DNA of 64,000 nt, taken from DATEGZ01 sp035519535 (GTDB taxonomy: Bacteria > Acidobacteriota > Vicinamibacteria > Vicinamibacterales > SCN-69-37). Below, piece after piece: positions 36,950 through 45,617 of the stretch. A program made the position numbers and the translations under genes. The stretch's first letter is position 1. Every line of letters begins with the position of its first letter. The notes beneath the pieces are model-generated. The model did no database searches. It was not told where the DNA came from and was given only the letters and a program-made list of their open reading frames with translations. Location of the stretch: assembly GCA_035519535.1 (NCBI GenBank), contig DATIWF010000077.1:1-64000 (forward strand). Reading direction: 5' to 3'.

Positions 36950-37897
36950 GTGGCTCTGACGCGACACGCCCGATCCGCCGCCGAACGTCTGCTCAGCCGC
37001 AACGCCAAGCCCATCCGCTGGCTGCTCCTCGCGACCGGCCGCGACCGCGCCCGGCGGCTCCCGGACATCGTCCAGATCGAAAGCACGAACATCTGCAATG
37101 CGAAGTGCGTCTTCTGCCCGCGCGACGAGATGCACCGGCGGCAGGGCGTGATGGACATGGATCTGTTCACCAAGATCGTGGACGAGTGCGCGGCGCTCGG
37201 CATCACGCACGTCCGCGTCCACAACTACGGCGAGCCGTTCCTCGATCGGCAGCTGGTCGAGAAAGTCCGCTACGCAAAAGCGAAGGGCATCAAGGAAGTC
37301 GGGATGATCAGCAACGGCTCGCTCATCACCGAGGAGATCGCCCGAGGGATGATCGACGCCGGACTCGACGCGATCAACATCAGCGTGGACGCCGCCGGCA
37401 AGGAGGTGTTCGAGCGCACGCGGCTGAATCTCGACTACGACACGGTCATCGGCAACATCCGCGCGCTCGCGCGCCTGCGCCACGACGCCGGCCGCACGCA
37501 TCCCAAACTGATTCTCTCGTTCGTCCGGCAGAACAACTCGGCCGAGGAGCAGGCGTTCATCCGCGAGTGGAGCCAGGTCGCCGACAAGATCCACATCACG
37601 GACCTCCACAACTGGGCCGGCACGCTCAACGCGAAGTCGGACGTGCGTTTCCCGTGCTACCGGCTCTGGCTGACCTTCACCGTGCTCTGGGACGGCCGCG
37701 TGTCGCTCTGCTGCGCGGATTTCGACGGCCGCCATATCCTGGGCGACCTCCGCACGTCGACGATCGCCCAGGTCTGGAATTCGTCCGCCTACCGCGCCGT
37801 GCGCCGGCAGCACCTCGAAAGCGGGGGCCCCGAGATCTGCCGTTCGTGCGACCTGCCCAAGAAGGACTCGCCGCTCTGGGCGGCGAGGCTCCTATAG
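36950..37897 (+). CDS. Radical SAM protein with a SPASM-like C-terminus
   Basis: A 315-residue radical SAM enzyme. The cluster is Cys49, Cys53 and Cys56 in CNAKCVFC; VHNYGEPFLDRQ and MISNGSLITEEIA follow. The C-terminus has further cysteines in SLCCADF and EICRSCDLPKK, as in SPASM/twitch domains that bind an extra Fe-S cluster. The substrate is unknown. The GTG at 36950 has no ribosome site but lies 10 bases after a CATAAT (36934-36939), so the transcript is probably nearly leaderless. It sits alone between two repeat-bearing gaps inside the glycan locus. The gap before it (36886-36949) carries short GTCAG/GGAAG words. Confidence 0.82.
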   Translation: MALTRHARSAAERLLSRNAKPIRWLLLATGRDRARRLPDIVQIESTNICNAKCVFCPRDEMHRRQGVMDMDLFTKIVDECAALGITHVRVHNYGEPFLDRQLVEKVRYAKAKGIKEVGMISNGSLITEEIARGMIDAGLDAINISVDAAGKEVFERTRLNLDYDTVIGNIRALARLRHDAGRTHPKLILSFVRQNNSAEEQAFIREWSQVADKIHITDLHNWAGTLNAKSDVRFPCYRLWLTFTVLWDGRVSLCCADFDGRHILGDLRTSTIAQVWNSSAYRAVRRQHLESGGPEICRSCDLPKKDSPLWAARLL

Positions 37898-37903
37898 GGC
37901 AAT

Positions 37904-38080
37904 GCTGGGTGCTGGGTGCTTGGTGCTGGGTGCTCGGTGCTTCTCGAAGCTCTCGGGCTCAAACCCGGCGGATCGCTTCACCCTGGGCGCAAGCGCTGGG
38001 AAAGCATCACCCGCAGCCGCATCGGCACACCGAAGAAGCACTTAGCACCTGGCCCGTCGCGCCCCGCACCAAGCATTCAG
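37904..38080. repeat. GCTGGGT heptamer array with a mirrored partner
   Basis: Five tandem heptamers (GCTGGGT, GCTGGGT, GCTTGGT, GCTGGGT, GCTCGGT) fill 37904-37938. Near 38032-38080 the opposite-strand words AGCACC and GCACCAAGCA recur. The stretch at 37931-37947 pairs with 38031-38049 at about 16 of 18 positions. The whole 252-bp gap 37898-38149 has no gene. A TATACT at about 38115-38120 may be the -10 of the gene at 38150. Confidence 0.7.
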
Positions 38081-38149
38081 CCGTAGGCCCCCACGGCCGA
38101 TAACCCGGAAAGGACGTCGTATACTGGAGAGGTCGACGGAGAAATTTGT

Positions 38150-38773
38150 ATGCGCGCCAAAACCTTGACAGGCCTGCTGGCCGCCGGGTTGCTGCTCATC
38201 GTGACGGTGCACCCCGCTGCGCAGGCTCCCGTTCCCGGCGAGCGCAAGCTCCAGCTGTCGTTTGACCGCAACGGGCTCGTCACGCTCATCGCGCAGAACG
38301 TCACGGTCCGGGAGATCCTGGCCGAATGGACGCGCGTCGGCGGCACCAAGATGGTGAACGCCGACAGGCTGACCGGCGGACCGATCACAGTGCAGTTCGA
38401 AGCGCAGCCCGAGTCGGTGGTGCTCGAGTCGCTGCTGCGCCCGACCGCCGGCTGGATCCTGTACCCGCGCCTCGAGGGCAACACGAGCGCGTCGATCTGG
38501 CAGTCCGTGTCGATCCTCCCGTCGAGCCATCCGACGGCGCTCTATGCACCGACGCCGACCTCACCGCAGATCGCGCCGGTCGTCCAGCCGATGCCCGACG
38601 ATGAGATTCCGCCGGTGAACCCGGCGCAGAACGCGCCGGCCCAGACGCAGCCCACGCAGAACCGCCCGACGATGCCGGGCGTGTACGTGCCGTCGCCTGG
38701 CGCGCCCGGGACCGGCACGACCGGATCGGGCACGACGAGCACGACGGGGCGGGGGCGCGGGGGAATGAGCTGA
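38150..38773 (+). CDS. Secreted protein with an STN-like (secretin/TonB N-terminal) domain
   Basis: A 207-residue exported protein. The signal peptide is clear: MRAKTLTGLLAAGLLLIVTVHPAAQA, likely cut after AQA near 26. Residues about 35-110 follow the short STN fold (LQLSFDRNGLVTLIAQNVTVREILAEW, GGPITVQFEAQPESVVLESLL), found at the N-terminus of secretins, TonB receptors and FecR-linked proteins. The last 80 residues are Pro/Thr/Gly-rich low complexity and probably unfolded. There is no secretin pore domain, so it is a stand-alone periplasmic adaptor at most. It lies between the radical SAM gene and a methyltransferase; any role in glycan export is a guess. Confidence 0.7.
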   Translation: MRAKTLTGLLAAGLLLIVTVHPAAQAPVPGERKLQLSFDRNGLVTLIAQNVTVREILAEWTRVGGTKMVNADRLTGGPITVQFEAQPESVVLESLLRPTAGWILYPRLEGNTSASIWQSVSILPSSHPTALYAPTPTSPQIAPVVQPMPDDEIPPVNPAQNAPAQTQPTQNRPTMPGVYVPSPGAPGTGTTGSGTTSTTGRGRGGMS

Positions 38774-38790
38774 AGTAAAGAGTAGAAACA

Positions 38791-38846
38791 AGAAGGCAGA
38801 AGTTCAGGACCTCTGCCTTCTGCCTTCTGCCTTCTGCCTTCTGCCT
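38791..38846. repeat. Five TCTGCCT heptamers preceded by an inverted copy
   Basis: Five perfect tandem TCTGCCT units run from 38812 to 38846. Just upstream, AGAAGGCAGAAG (38791-38802) is an exact 12-nt reverse complement of a stretch of the array, so an adjustable hairpin can form. It lies in the 114-bp gap between the STN protein and the methyltransferase. TACAAT at 38876-38881 follows. Confidence 0.85.
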
Positions 38847-38887
38847 TCTGCTCCCCCTAACTTCCAAGTTCGACGTACAATCCCCCC

Positions 38888-39589
38888 ATGCCTTCCGTCT
38901 CGCGGACGGGGGAATACGCGGAGCGCGGCGACTATCACCGTGAGCTCTCACCCACCTGGGAGTTCTACCCGACCTATCTCGCGAAGATCGAGCTCGTCCG
39001 CCAGTACCTGAGCGCGCTGCCGGCCGGCACGCGCGTCCTGGACGCCGGCTGCGGCGAGGGCGTGCTCGTCGAGGAGTTTCGCGGCCGATTGGCGATCGAA
39101 GGCGTCGATCCCAACTACAGCGGTGAACACGTTCGGCGGGAGTCGCTGACGGCGCTGTCGTTTGGTCCTGCGTCGTTCGATCGCGCGCTGTGCCTGGACG
39201 TGCTGGAGCACCTGTCCTTCGAGGATCAGCCGCGCGCGCTCGGCGAGCTGTTTCGCGTGATCGCGCCGGGCGGCGAGCTGCTCGTCACCGTCCCGAACCT
39301 TGCGCACCTGCAGTCGCGGATGCACTTTCTCCTGCGCGGCCGGCTGATCCGGACCGCGAGCGCGCTCAAGCACCCGGGCGATCGACCGATTGCCGAGTAT
39401 CTGGCCCTCGCGGAGCGCGCCGGCTTCAAGCTCGTCGAGCGCCGCGGCATCTTTCCGACCGTCCCGATCCTCACTCACTGGATCCGTCGATCGCCGGCGC
39501 GGCTGCAATGGCTGCACCGCGGGCTCACGCGACTGCTGCCCATTCCGGGCTGGTGCTTTCTGAACGTGTTGCGCTTCACGCGTCCCTGA
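38888..39589 (+). CDS. Class I SAM-dependent methyltransferase
   Basis: A 233-residue methyltransferase of the Methyltransf_11/23 type. The SAM-binding motif is VLDAGCGEGVLVEEF (about 50-64). GVDP marks the acidic end of strand 2, SFDRALCLDVLEHL is motif II, and LFRVIAPGGELLVTVPN is motif III. The C-terminal half includes a basic stretch and a hydrophobic end, suggesting membrane contact. It may methylate a sugar or lipid of the glycan. The ATG lies six bases after TACAAT (38876-38881) with no ribosome site, the clearest leaderless candidate in the window. Confidence 0.85.
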   Translation: MPSVSRTGEYAERGDYHRELSPTWEFYPTYLAKIELVRQYLSALPAGTRVLDAGCGEGVLVEEFRGRLAIEGVDPNYSGEHVRRESLTALSFGPASFDRALCLDVLEHLSFEDQPRALGELFRVIAPGGELLVTVPNLAHLQSRMHFLLRGRLIRTASALKHPGDRPIAEYLALAERAGFKLVERRGIFPTVPILTHWIRRSPARLQWLHRGLTRLLPIPGWCFLNVLRFTRP

Positions 39590-39598
39590 TCCGCGATC

Positions 39599-41080
39599 TT
39601 GCGAGCCAGTCTCAAACACCTGACCAAGGGCGTGGCCATCTACGGCGCGGGCGACGCTGCCGTGTCGCTCATCAACTTCCTGCTGCTGCCGGTCTACGTG
39701 AAATTCGACATCCTGACGCCGGTCGACTACGGCGTGCTCGCGACGCTCGGATCGGTCGAGGCCTTCGCCAAGGTCCTCAACCGGTGGGGCCTCGACGGCG
39801 CGTTCATGCGCTACTACCACGAGCGCGCGGAGGGCCCGGCGCGGCGGCAGATGGCCAGCACCATTCTGTGGTTCCTGGTCGCCGCGGACGGCCTGCTGCT
39901 GGCGGGCTCGCTGACGGGGTCGGGCTGGCTCGCCGCGCGGCTGCGCCTCGACGCCGGCCACCTGCTCGCGCTGCGCGTGATGCTCGTGAACATGTTCCTC
40001 GTCGCGTTCACGTTCCTTCCGTTTCACGTCATGCGCCTCAGCGACGCATCGGTCAGCTACAGCGCGTTCACGCTCGCGCGCTCGTCCGGGACGCTCGTCC
40101 TGCGCATCGTCCTGGTCATCGGCCTGCGGCTGGGCATCACCGGTATCTACCTCGCCGACCTGCTGCTGACGCTGGCGCTGCTGCCGCTGCTCTGGCCGTG
40201 GGTGCGGCCGCTCATCTCGGCCACGTTCTCGACCGCCGAGCTGCGGCGGATGCTGCGGTTCGGCCTGCCGCGCCTGCCGCACGGTCTCGCGCAGCAGTCG
40301 CTCGACAGCTCGCCCAAGCTGCTCCTCGGCCAGCACGTCGACACGGCGGGTCTCGGCGTGTATCAGAACGGCACGACGCTCAGCACGGGCATCCGATTCT
40401 TCACGAGCGCGTTCGAGACCGCCTGGGCGCCGTTCTACTACGCGACCGCGCGGCAGCCTGACGCCAAGCAGGTCTTCAGCAAGATGACGACGTACAGCGT
40501 GGCGGTGCTGGTGCTGCTCGCGGCCGGCACGGCGGCCGTCGCGCACGACGTGATCCTGGTCATGCTTCGGCCCGACTACCTCGCGGCGCTGCCCGTCGTC
40601 CCGACGATTGCGGTCGGCATCGCGCTGCAAGGCGTCTATCTCGTCACGTCGATTGGCTTGAATCTCACGAGCCGCACCGAGTTCTACCCCGTCTCCACGC
40701 TGACGGCGGCCGGCGTGGGCTTCGCCATCGGCCTCTGGCTGATCCCGCGATACGGCGTGTCGGGCGCGGCGGCAACCGTGCTCGTGTCGTACTTCACGCA
40801 GGCGGCCGTCGCGTTCGGGTTTTCGCAAGCCCTCTACCGCGTGCACTACGAGGTCGGACGGCTGGCGCGGTTGATCGCTGCCGGTGTCCTGGCCGCCCTG
40901 GCCGCGCTGTGGCTCCCCGCGATGCCACCGCTTGCCGGCCTCTTCGTTCGTGGCGTCACGGCCGTCGGCGTGTACCTCGGGCTGCTCTGGCTGACGGGGT
41001 TCTTCCGGCCCACCGAGCGCGCGTTCCTGCGCGAGATAGCGACGCGCCTCAGGGCGCGGCGGTTCGGCGATGGCGCCTAG
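39599..41080 (+). CDS. Wzx-type oligosaccharide flippase (MATE/MOP superfamily)
   Basis: A 493-residue polytopic protein with about 14 membrane helices, beginning LTKGVAIYGAGDAAVSLINFLLLPVY, the usual opening of polysaccharide flippases, and LTPVDYGVLATLGSVEAF. It should turn undecaprenyl-diphosphate-linked glycan to the outer side of the inner membrane. Starts at TTG ten bases after the methyltransferase stop; no better start is visible, since ATG codons come only deep inside. It overlaps the next GT-C gene by 11 bases. It is the only recognisable glycan exporter in the locus; no Wzy polymerase or ABC exporter was found. Confidence 0.88.
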   Translation: MRASLKHLTKGVAIYGAGDAAVSLINFLLLPVYVKFDILTPVDYGVLATLGSVEAFAKVLNRWGLDGAFMRYYHERAEGPARRQMASTILWFLVAADGLLLAGSLTGSGWLAARLRLDAGHLLALRVMLVNMFLVAFTFLPFHVMRLSDASVSYSAFTLARSSGTLVLRIVLVIGLRLGITGIYLADLLLTLALLPLLWPWVRPLISATFSTAELRRMLRFGLPRLPHGLAQQSLDSSPKLLLGQHVDTAGLGVYQNGTTLSTGIRFFTSAFETAWAPFYYATARQPDAKQVFSKMTTYSVAVLVLLAAGTAAVAHDVILVMLRPDYLAALPVVPTIAVGIALQGVYLVTSIGLNLTSRTEFYPVSTLTAAGVGFAIGLWLIPRYGVSGAAATVLVSYFTQAAVAFGFSQALYRVHYEVGRLARLIAAGVLAALAALWLPAMPPLAGLFVRGVTAVGVYLGLLWLTGFFRPTERAFLREIATRLRARRFGDGA

Positions 41081-42848
41081 CGAGTCCCGCGCGTGGACCG
41101 GCCGCGATGCGGCCTTCGCCGCGGCGGCCGCGGTCGCCGCGGTGATCGCGTACCTGCCGGCGCTCGGCGTCTCGTTCACCGCGGACGATTTCTTCATCCT
41201 CGCTCGCGTCCGCGATCTCGGCGGCCTGTCCCATCCGCTCGTGTACTTCGGGATCGGCTTCTTCGAGTACTACCGACCGCTCGCCTTTCTCTCTCAGGCC
41301 CTCGACTGGCAGCTGTGGGGGATGAACGCCGCGGGCTTTCATCTGACGAACGTCGTCCTGCATGCGACCACGTCGGCGCTCGTGTTCGGCGTGGCGCGCC
41401 GGCTGATCGATCGCACGAGCGCGCTGGTCGGGGCGCTCCTGTTCGCGCTCCATCCTGCCAGCCATGAGGCCGTGTACTGGATCGCGTCGCGCTTCGATCT
41501 GCTGGCGACCTGCTTCACGCTGGCCGCGCTCATCTGCTTGTGGCGCGACGACGTCCGCTGGTACTGGTCGGGGACGGTGTGCTTCGCTCTGGCGCTGCTG
41601 TCGAAGGAATCTGCACTCTCGTTGCCAGTGATCGCGACGGCGTCCGACGTGATTCTGGCCGGACGCGATTGGAAGAGTGCGGCCAGGCGGCTCGTGCCAC
41701 TGCTGCTGATCGTCGGCGCGTATGGCGTGCTGCGCACTCAGGGCCTCGACGTGTCCGTCGCCGGCGGCGCCCGGCGTCTGCCCAAGCTCGGCATGATCGT
41801 CGCCGCACTCGGCGGACTGCTGTGGCTGGCGTCTGCCCGCGAGCGTGTCTCGACGTCCCTTCGCAAGGCGCGCGAACTGGCGTCCACCGCGGTGCCGTCC
41901 ATCGCCGTGACCGGGGCGCTCGCCGCGTTGCTCTGGCTGCCGCTCACGCGCGCGTGGACGCGCGAGAAGCTCGGCTTCGTGGCCTTCGTCGCCTACCATT
42001 CCGTCAGCCCGGTGGTCCTGCCACCGCCGCCCCCGTATTTTCTGAACGAGACGACCCTCATCTACGCGATCGCCGGCCTCGTGGTCGTCGCCCTCCTGAC
42101 GGCGGGGCTGCGAGTCATCGCGCAGGTGGCCGGCGAGCCGCGCGGGTTGTTCCTGCTCGTGTTCATTGTGGCCGCCTTGATTCCCGTCTCCTCGATGACC
42201 GGCGGCGCGCGGTATCTGTATCTCGCGTCCGTCGGCGTGTCGATCCTGGGCGGACTGGCGTTTGCGGCGGCGCGCGCCTCGGCCCGGTGGCGGTCGCTGG
42301 CGGCGCCGGCCGCTATCCTGCTCCTGGCGGTCTCCGCTGAGCAGATGGTCGCCGCGTCGCGGGCCTGGACGTGGGCCTCGGGCATGACGCGAGAGGGACT
42401 CGCGTTGATGACGTCGGACCTCGCGCCCTGCGGCACGCGGGATGTCGTGCTTCTCACCGCGCCGGTCGGCATTCGCGGCACGTATTGCAACTTCCTGTGG
42501 GAGGGTTTTGGCCTGACCAGCCCGTGCGCGCCGGCCACGTTCCGGACGCTCCTGCGCGTGGTGCGGGAGGACGTGGAGGTGGCGGTGACGCCCGCGGGCG
42601 GCGGCCGGCTCGAGCTTCGCATTCCGCGGTACCGAGGCAACGTCCTGGCCTCGACGGATCTGAGCACGTTTCCCGTCTGGGTCGCTCGGGGCCGCACCAC
42701 CGGGGTGACGACGCCGATCGGGACGGTCGGCGCACGCCCCGACGGCGACGCCGAGGTCTTCCGGATCCAGCTCGACCCGGCATTGGCCGACGCGCGCCTG
42801 TACTACTACAGCGCCGGGCGCATCCACGCCGTCGCGTCGGTCCGGTAG
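41070..42848 (+). CDS. GT-C membrane glycosyltransferase-like protein
   Basis: A 592-residue multi-spanning protein. After the first helix comes the acidic loop SFTADDFFILARVRDLGG, then FFEYYRPLAFLSQALDWQLWGMN and GFHLTNVVLHATTSALVF. This layout is shared by bacterial proteins related to eukaryotic TMTC and other protein O-mannosyltransferase-like enzymes. About eleven helices run to near residue 460, and a beta-rich soluble C-terminal part of about 130 residues lies probably in the periplasm. It should use a polyprenyl-phosphate sugar made by one of the GT2 enzymes. It overlaps the flippase gene, so the two may act together. Confidence 0.8.
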   Translation: MAPSESRAWTGRDAAFAAAAAVAAVIAYLPALGVSFTADDFFILARVRDLGGLSHPLVYFGIGFFEYYRPLAFLSQALDWQLWGMNAAGFHLTNVVLHATTSALVFGVARRLIDRTSALVGALLFALHPASHEAVYWIASRFDLLATCFTLAALICLWRDDVRWYWSGTVCFALALLSKESALSLPVIATASDVILAGRDWKSAARRLVPLLLIVGAYGVLRTQGLDVSVAGGARRLPKLGMIVAALGGLLWLASARERVSTSLRKARELASTAVPSIAVTGALAALLWLPLTRAWTREKLGFVAFVAYHSVSPVVLPPPPPYFLNETTLIYAIAGLVVVALLTAGLRVIAQVAGEPRGLFLLVFIVAALIPVSSMTGGARYLYLASVGVSILGGLAFAAARASARWRSLAAPAAILLLAVSAEQMVAASRAWTWASGMTREGLALMTSDLAPCGTRDVVLLTAPVGIRGTYCNFLWEGFGLTSPCAPATFRTLLRVVREDVEVAVTPAGGGRLELRIPRYRGNVLASTDLSTFPVWVARGRTTGVTTPIGTVGARPDGDAEVFRIQLDPALADARLYYYSAGRIHAVASVR

Positions 42849-42893
42849 GGCCGGTGGAACGATCCGGGGCCTCAACGTACAATGTCTCGACGA

Positions 42894-44120
42894 ATGTCTG
42901 TTGCCCACCGCGTCCGCGAAGCCGTGGCTCGGCGCGCCCGCTCGGTGCCATTGATGACGTCGCTGTGGGCCCGCTACCGCCGCCGGCGGTACGAACATCG
43001 CGTGGCGGACTTTCTGCAGGCGAAGGACGGCCGCGCCGGCCGGCTGCCGCAGGGCCTCGTCTACGAGGCCACCATGCGGTGCAACCTCAAGTGCGAGTTC
43101 TGCTACGTCGGCGACCTGCTGAACCTCGAAGGCGAGTGGCGGCAGGAACTGCCGCTCGAGACGCTGACACGCGCCTTCCCGGATCAGGAAGGACTGCAGA
43201 TTAGCTTCACGGGCGGCGAGATTTTCATGCGGAAGGACATCCTCGAGGTGATGGACGTCTTCCGCCGCAAGGGCTACGTGTGCGGGTATCTGACGACGAA
43301 CGGCACGATCATCTCCGAGGAGCGCGCCGATGCGCTCGCGGAGCTGGCGCGCGCCGGTTTCCTGAAGCACATCAGCGTGTCGATTGACGGTCCGGGCGCC
43401 CTGCACGATCAGGCGCGGGGCGTGGCCGGCACGTTCGAGCGCACGTCGGCAGGCCTGCGCCGGCTCCAGGCAGCGGCACGCCGGAAGCACGCGCCGCTGC
43501 GCGTCAGCATCAACACCACGGTCGCCCACGAGACGCTCGACGCGCTCGACCGCATGGTCGACGTCGCGGAGGAGCTGGGCGTCGATGCGATCGGACTCAA
43601 CCACCTCATGTTCAGCACGCCCGAAGAAGTCGCCGAGACCGTGCGGCTCACGGGCGCGAAGGACGCGTCGGCGATCTCGACCTTCGTGACGGCCGACCCT
43701 GGCGTCGACGCCGCGCGCGTCCGCCGGCAGGTGGACGCGCTCATCGCGAAGTGCCGCGAGCGGAGCATCCGCTTCGACATGCGCCCGAAAGTGCGGCCGG
43801 CGATCCTCGATCGGTACTACACGCCGGGCGCACCCCTGGCTGGACGATGCCTGTATCCGTTCCTTCACGCGCGCGTGTCGTTCAGCGGCAAGGTGTACTT
43901 CTGTCCGTTCATCCGCGTGGAGGTGGGCGATCTGACGAAGCAGTCGCTCGAGGACGTCTGGACGGGCGACGCGTACGTCGCCCTCCGGCGCCGCCTGCTC
44001 GACGCGGGTCTGTTCCCGGTCTGCCGCCGCTGCTGCAAGGTCGAGCTGTCGGCCGAGCCGGTGGCGCTGCCGGTCATGGCGCCGGCCGATCGCGTGCTGG
44101 CGCCGGTCGCCTCGTCGTGA
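42894..44120 (+). CDS. Radical SAM/SPASM protein
   Basis: A 408-residue radical SAM enzyme with an N-terminal basic region (VAHRVREAVARRARS). The cluster is Cys63, Cys67 and Cys70 in CNLKCEFCY. ISFTGGEIFMRKD, TTNGTIIS and HISVSIDGPGALHDQARG follow. The C-terminus holds a SPASM-like Cys set: GRCLYPFLH, VYFCPFIRVEVGDL and FPVCRRCCK. No short precursor-peptide gene is visible nearby, so a peptide-modifying role is not supported. An ATG at 42882 is in frame, but it lies inside a TACAAT -10 (42878-42883). The ATG at 42894 would then be preceded by only a few transcribed bases, so I chose it. Confidence 0.82.
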   Translation: MSVAHRVREAVARRARSVPLMTSLWARYRRRRYEHRVADFLQAKDGRAGRLPQGLVYEATMRCNLKCEFCYVGDLLNLEGEWRQELPLETLTRAFPDQEGLQISFTGGEIFMRKDILEVMDVFRRKGYVCGYLTTNGTIISEERADALAELARAGFLKHISVSIDGPGALHDQARGVAGTFERTSAGLRRLQAAARRKHAPLRVSINTTVAHETLDALDRMVDVAEELGVDAIGLNHLMFSTPEEVAETVRLTGAKDASAISTFVTADPGVDAARVRRQVDALIAKCRERSIRFDMRPKVRPAILDRYYTPGAPLAGRCLYPFLHARVSFSGKVYFCPFIRVEVGDLTKQSLEDVWTGDAYVALRRRLLDAGLFPVCRRCCKVELSAEPVALPVMAPADRVLAPVASS

Positions 44121-44132
44121 CCTGGAGGGCTG

Positions 44133-45617
44133 ATGCTCGGTGAACGCACCCTCCTCGTGAATCCCCCGCTCGTGGGCGGCATCGCCTTCACGCGCCAGGG
44201 GCGGTGTCAGGAGCGCGAGGAAGTGCTCGGCACGACGAAGCCGCCGTACACGCTGGCGCTCGTGGCGGCGCTGCTCCGGGATCGCGGCTGCGCCGTCAGG
44301 CTCGCCGATCTCACGGCGACGCACGGGACCACGGAGGATCTCATCGCTCGTCTCGATGGCGAGGGATTCCGCCCGACCCTGATCATCTTTCCGAGCACGA
44401 CCCCGACCCTGCACGCCGACGTCCAGGAAATGTCGAAGCTCAAGGCGAAGTACAGCGCGCCGCTCGTGAGCTTCGGGCCCCAGGCGTCGACGACGCCCCA
44501 CGAGGCGATGGAGCGCGCCCCGGGCGTGGACGCCATGGTGGTCGGCGAGCCCGAGGACGGGCTGCTGGCGATCGCGGCGCTCGATTCACCCGCGCGATTC
44601 GACGAGGTGCCGACGCTCACCTTCCGGCGCGACGGCCGGATCGTGCCGCACCGCGCGCACGGATCGTTCTCCGGCTTTCTCACGGCGCCGGCGCCCGCGT
44701 GGGAGCTCCTCGATCTGCGCCGCTACCGCCTGCCGCTCGTCGACCAGCCGTACGTGATCGTCGAGGCCTCCCGCGGCTGCCCGTACTCGTGCGATTTCTG
44801 CGTCGCGCCGATCCATCAGGGGCACAAGTTCCGAGAAAAGAGCGCCAAGGCGCTCGTCGACGAAATCGAGCACGGCTACCGGACGCTGGGACTCACGTTC
44901 TTCTATCTGTGGGGCGACACGGTCACGCTCAACGTCAAGTCGTTCAGCGCGTTCTGCGACGAGCTCATCGCGCGCAAGCTGCCGATCCAGTGGCTCGGCA
45001 ACGCCCGCGCCGACAACCTGGTCGACCCGGCGTTCGTCAAGCGGCTGCGCCAGGCCGGCTGCTGGATGCTCGCGCTCGGCATCGAGACCGAGTCCGAGGA
45101 CACGCGCAAGGACATGATGAAGCGGCTCGAGGGTCAGAAGATCCGCGCGGCGCTCACGAACATGCGCGCGGCAGGCATCCGATCGTTCGGCTTCTTTATC
45201 TTCGGCTATCCCGGCGAGACGCCGGCCTCGCTCGACCGCACGATCAACTACGCGGTGGAGCTCGATCCGGACTTCGCGAATTTCTATCCGGCCGTGCCGT
45301 ACCCGGGCACCGAGCTCTACGCCAAGGCCAAGCGCGAGGGCCTGCTCGCGAGCGAGGACTGGGCGCGCATGGAGTACTCGTACTATCTGCTGCGCGGGAA
45401 CGGGCTCGACGAGAACGTGGTGATGGGCGCGATCAATCGCGCCAAGCGGCGCTTCTACCTGCGTCCGTCGTACCTCGCGCGCCACGCCGGGGACATCCTG
45501 CGGCTCGCGCTCACGAAGTGGGGGGTGGCGTGGCACGTGGCGAGCCGGGTGCTGTTCGGCACGGCCGTCACCGACGCCGCGGCGCCCGCCGCCAAGCCCG
45601 ATCAGCGGGCGGCCTGA
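44133..45617 (+). CDS. B12-binding domain radical SAM protein
   Basis: A 494-residue class B-type radical SAM protein. The N-terminal 150 residues form a cobalamin-type Rossmann domain (TLLVNPPLVGG, KPPYTLALVAALLRDRG, LIIFPSTTP, FGPQAS, VVGEPEDGL). The SAM cluster is Cys216, Cys220 and Cys223 in CPYSCDFC. FYLWGDTVTLNVKSF, NARADNLVDP, LALGIETESEDTRKDMMK and FFIFGYPGETPASLDR complete the barrel. Such enzymes often methylate or rearrange unactivated carbons of lipids, sugars or antibiotics; the substrate here is unknown. It starts 12 bases after the SPASM gene, so the two are probably co-expressed. Its 3' end overlaps the convergent gene at 45602-46384 by 16 bases. Confidence 0.85.
   Translation: MLGERTLLVNPPLVGGIAFTRQGRCQEREEVLGTTKPPYTLALVAALLRDRGCAVRLADLTATHGTTEDLIARLDGEGFRPTLIIFPSTTPTLHADVQEMSKLKAKYSAPLVSFGPQASTTPHEAMERAPGVDAMVVGEPEDGLLAIAALDSPARFDEVPTLTFRRDGRIVPHRAHGSFSGFLTAPAPAWELLDLRRYRLPLVDQPYVIVEASRGCPYSCDFCVAPIHQGHKFREKSAKALVDEIEHGYRTLGLTFFYLWGDTVTLNVKSFSAFCDELIARKLPIQWLGNARADNLVDPAFVKRLRQAGCWMLALGIETESEDTRKDMMKRLEGQKIRAALTNMRAAGIRSFGFFIFGYPGETPASLDRTINYAVELDPDFANFYPAVPYPGTELYAKAKREGLLASEDWARMEYSYYLLRGNGLDENVVMGAINRAKRRFYLRPSYLARHAGDILRLALTKWGVAWHVASRVLFGTAVTDAAAPAAKPDQRAA

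Noticed and set aside
42849..42893. Precursor peptide for a radical SAM/SPASM-modified peptide system
   Set aside because: The gap before the SPASM gene is only 45 bp, and no short plus-strand frame with a leader-like sequence is seen near 36950 or 42894.
41049..44501. Very long open frame on the minus strand (over 1100 codons), and similar ones at 38948-41197, 33233-35833 and 16565-19207
   Set aside because: They lie opposite well-supported genes, are rich in Arg, Ala, Gly and His with no recognisable domain, and follow from few stop codons in GC-rich sequence.
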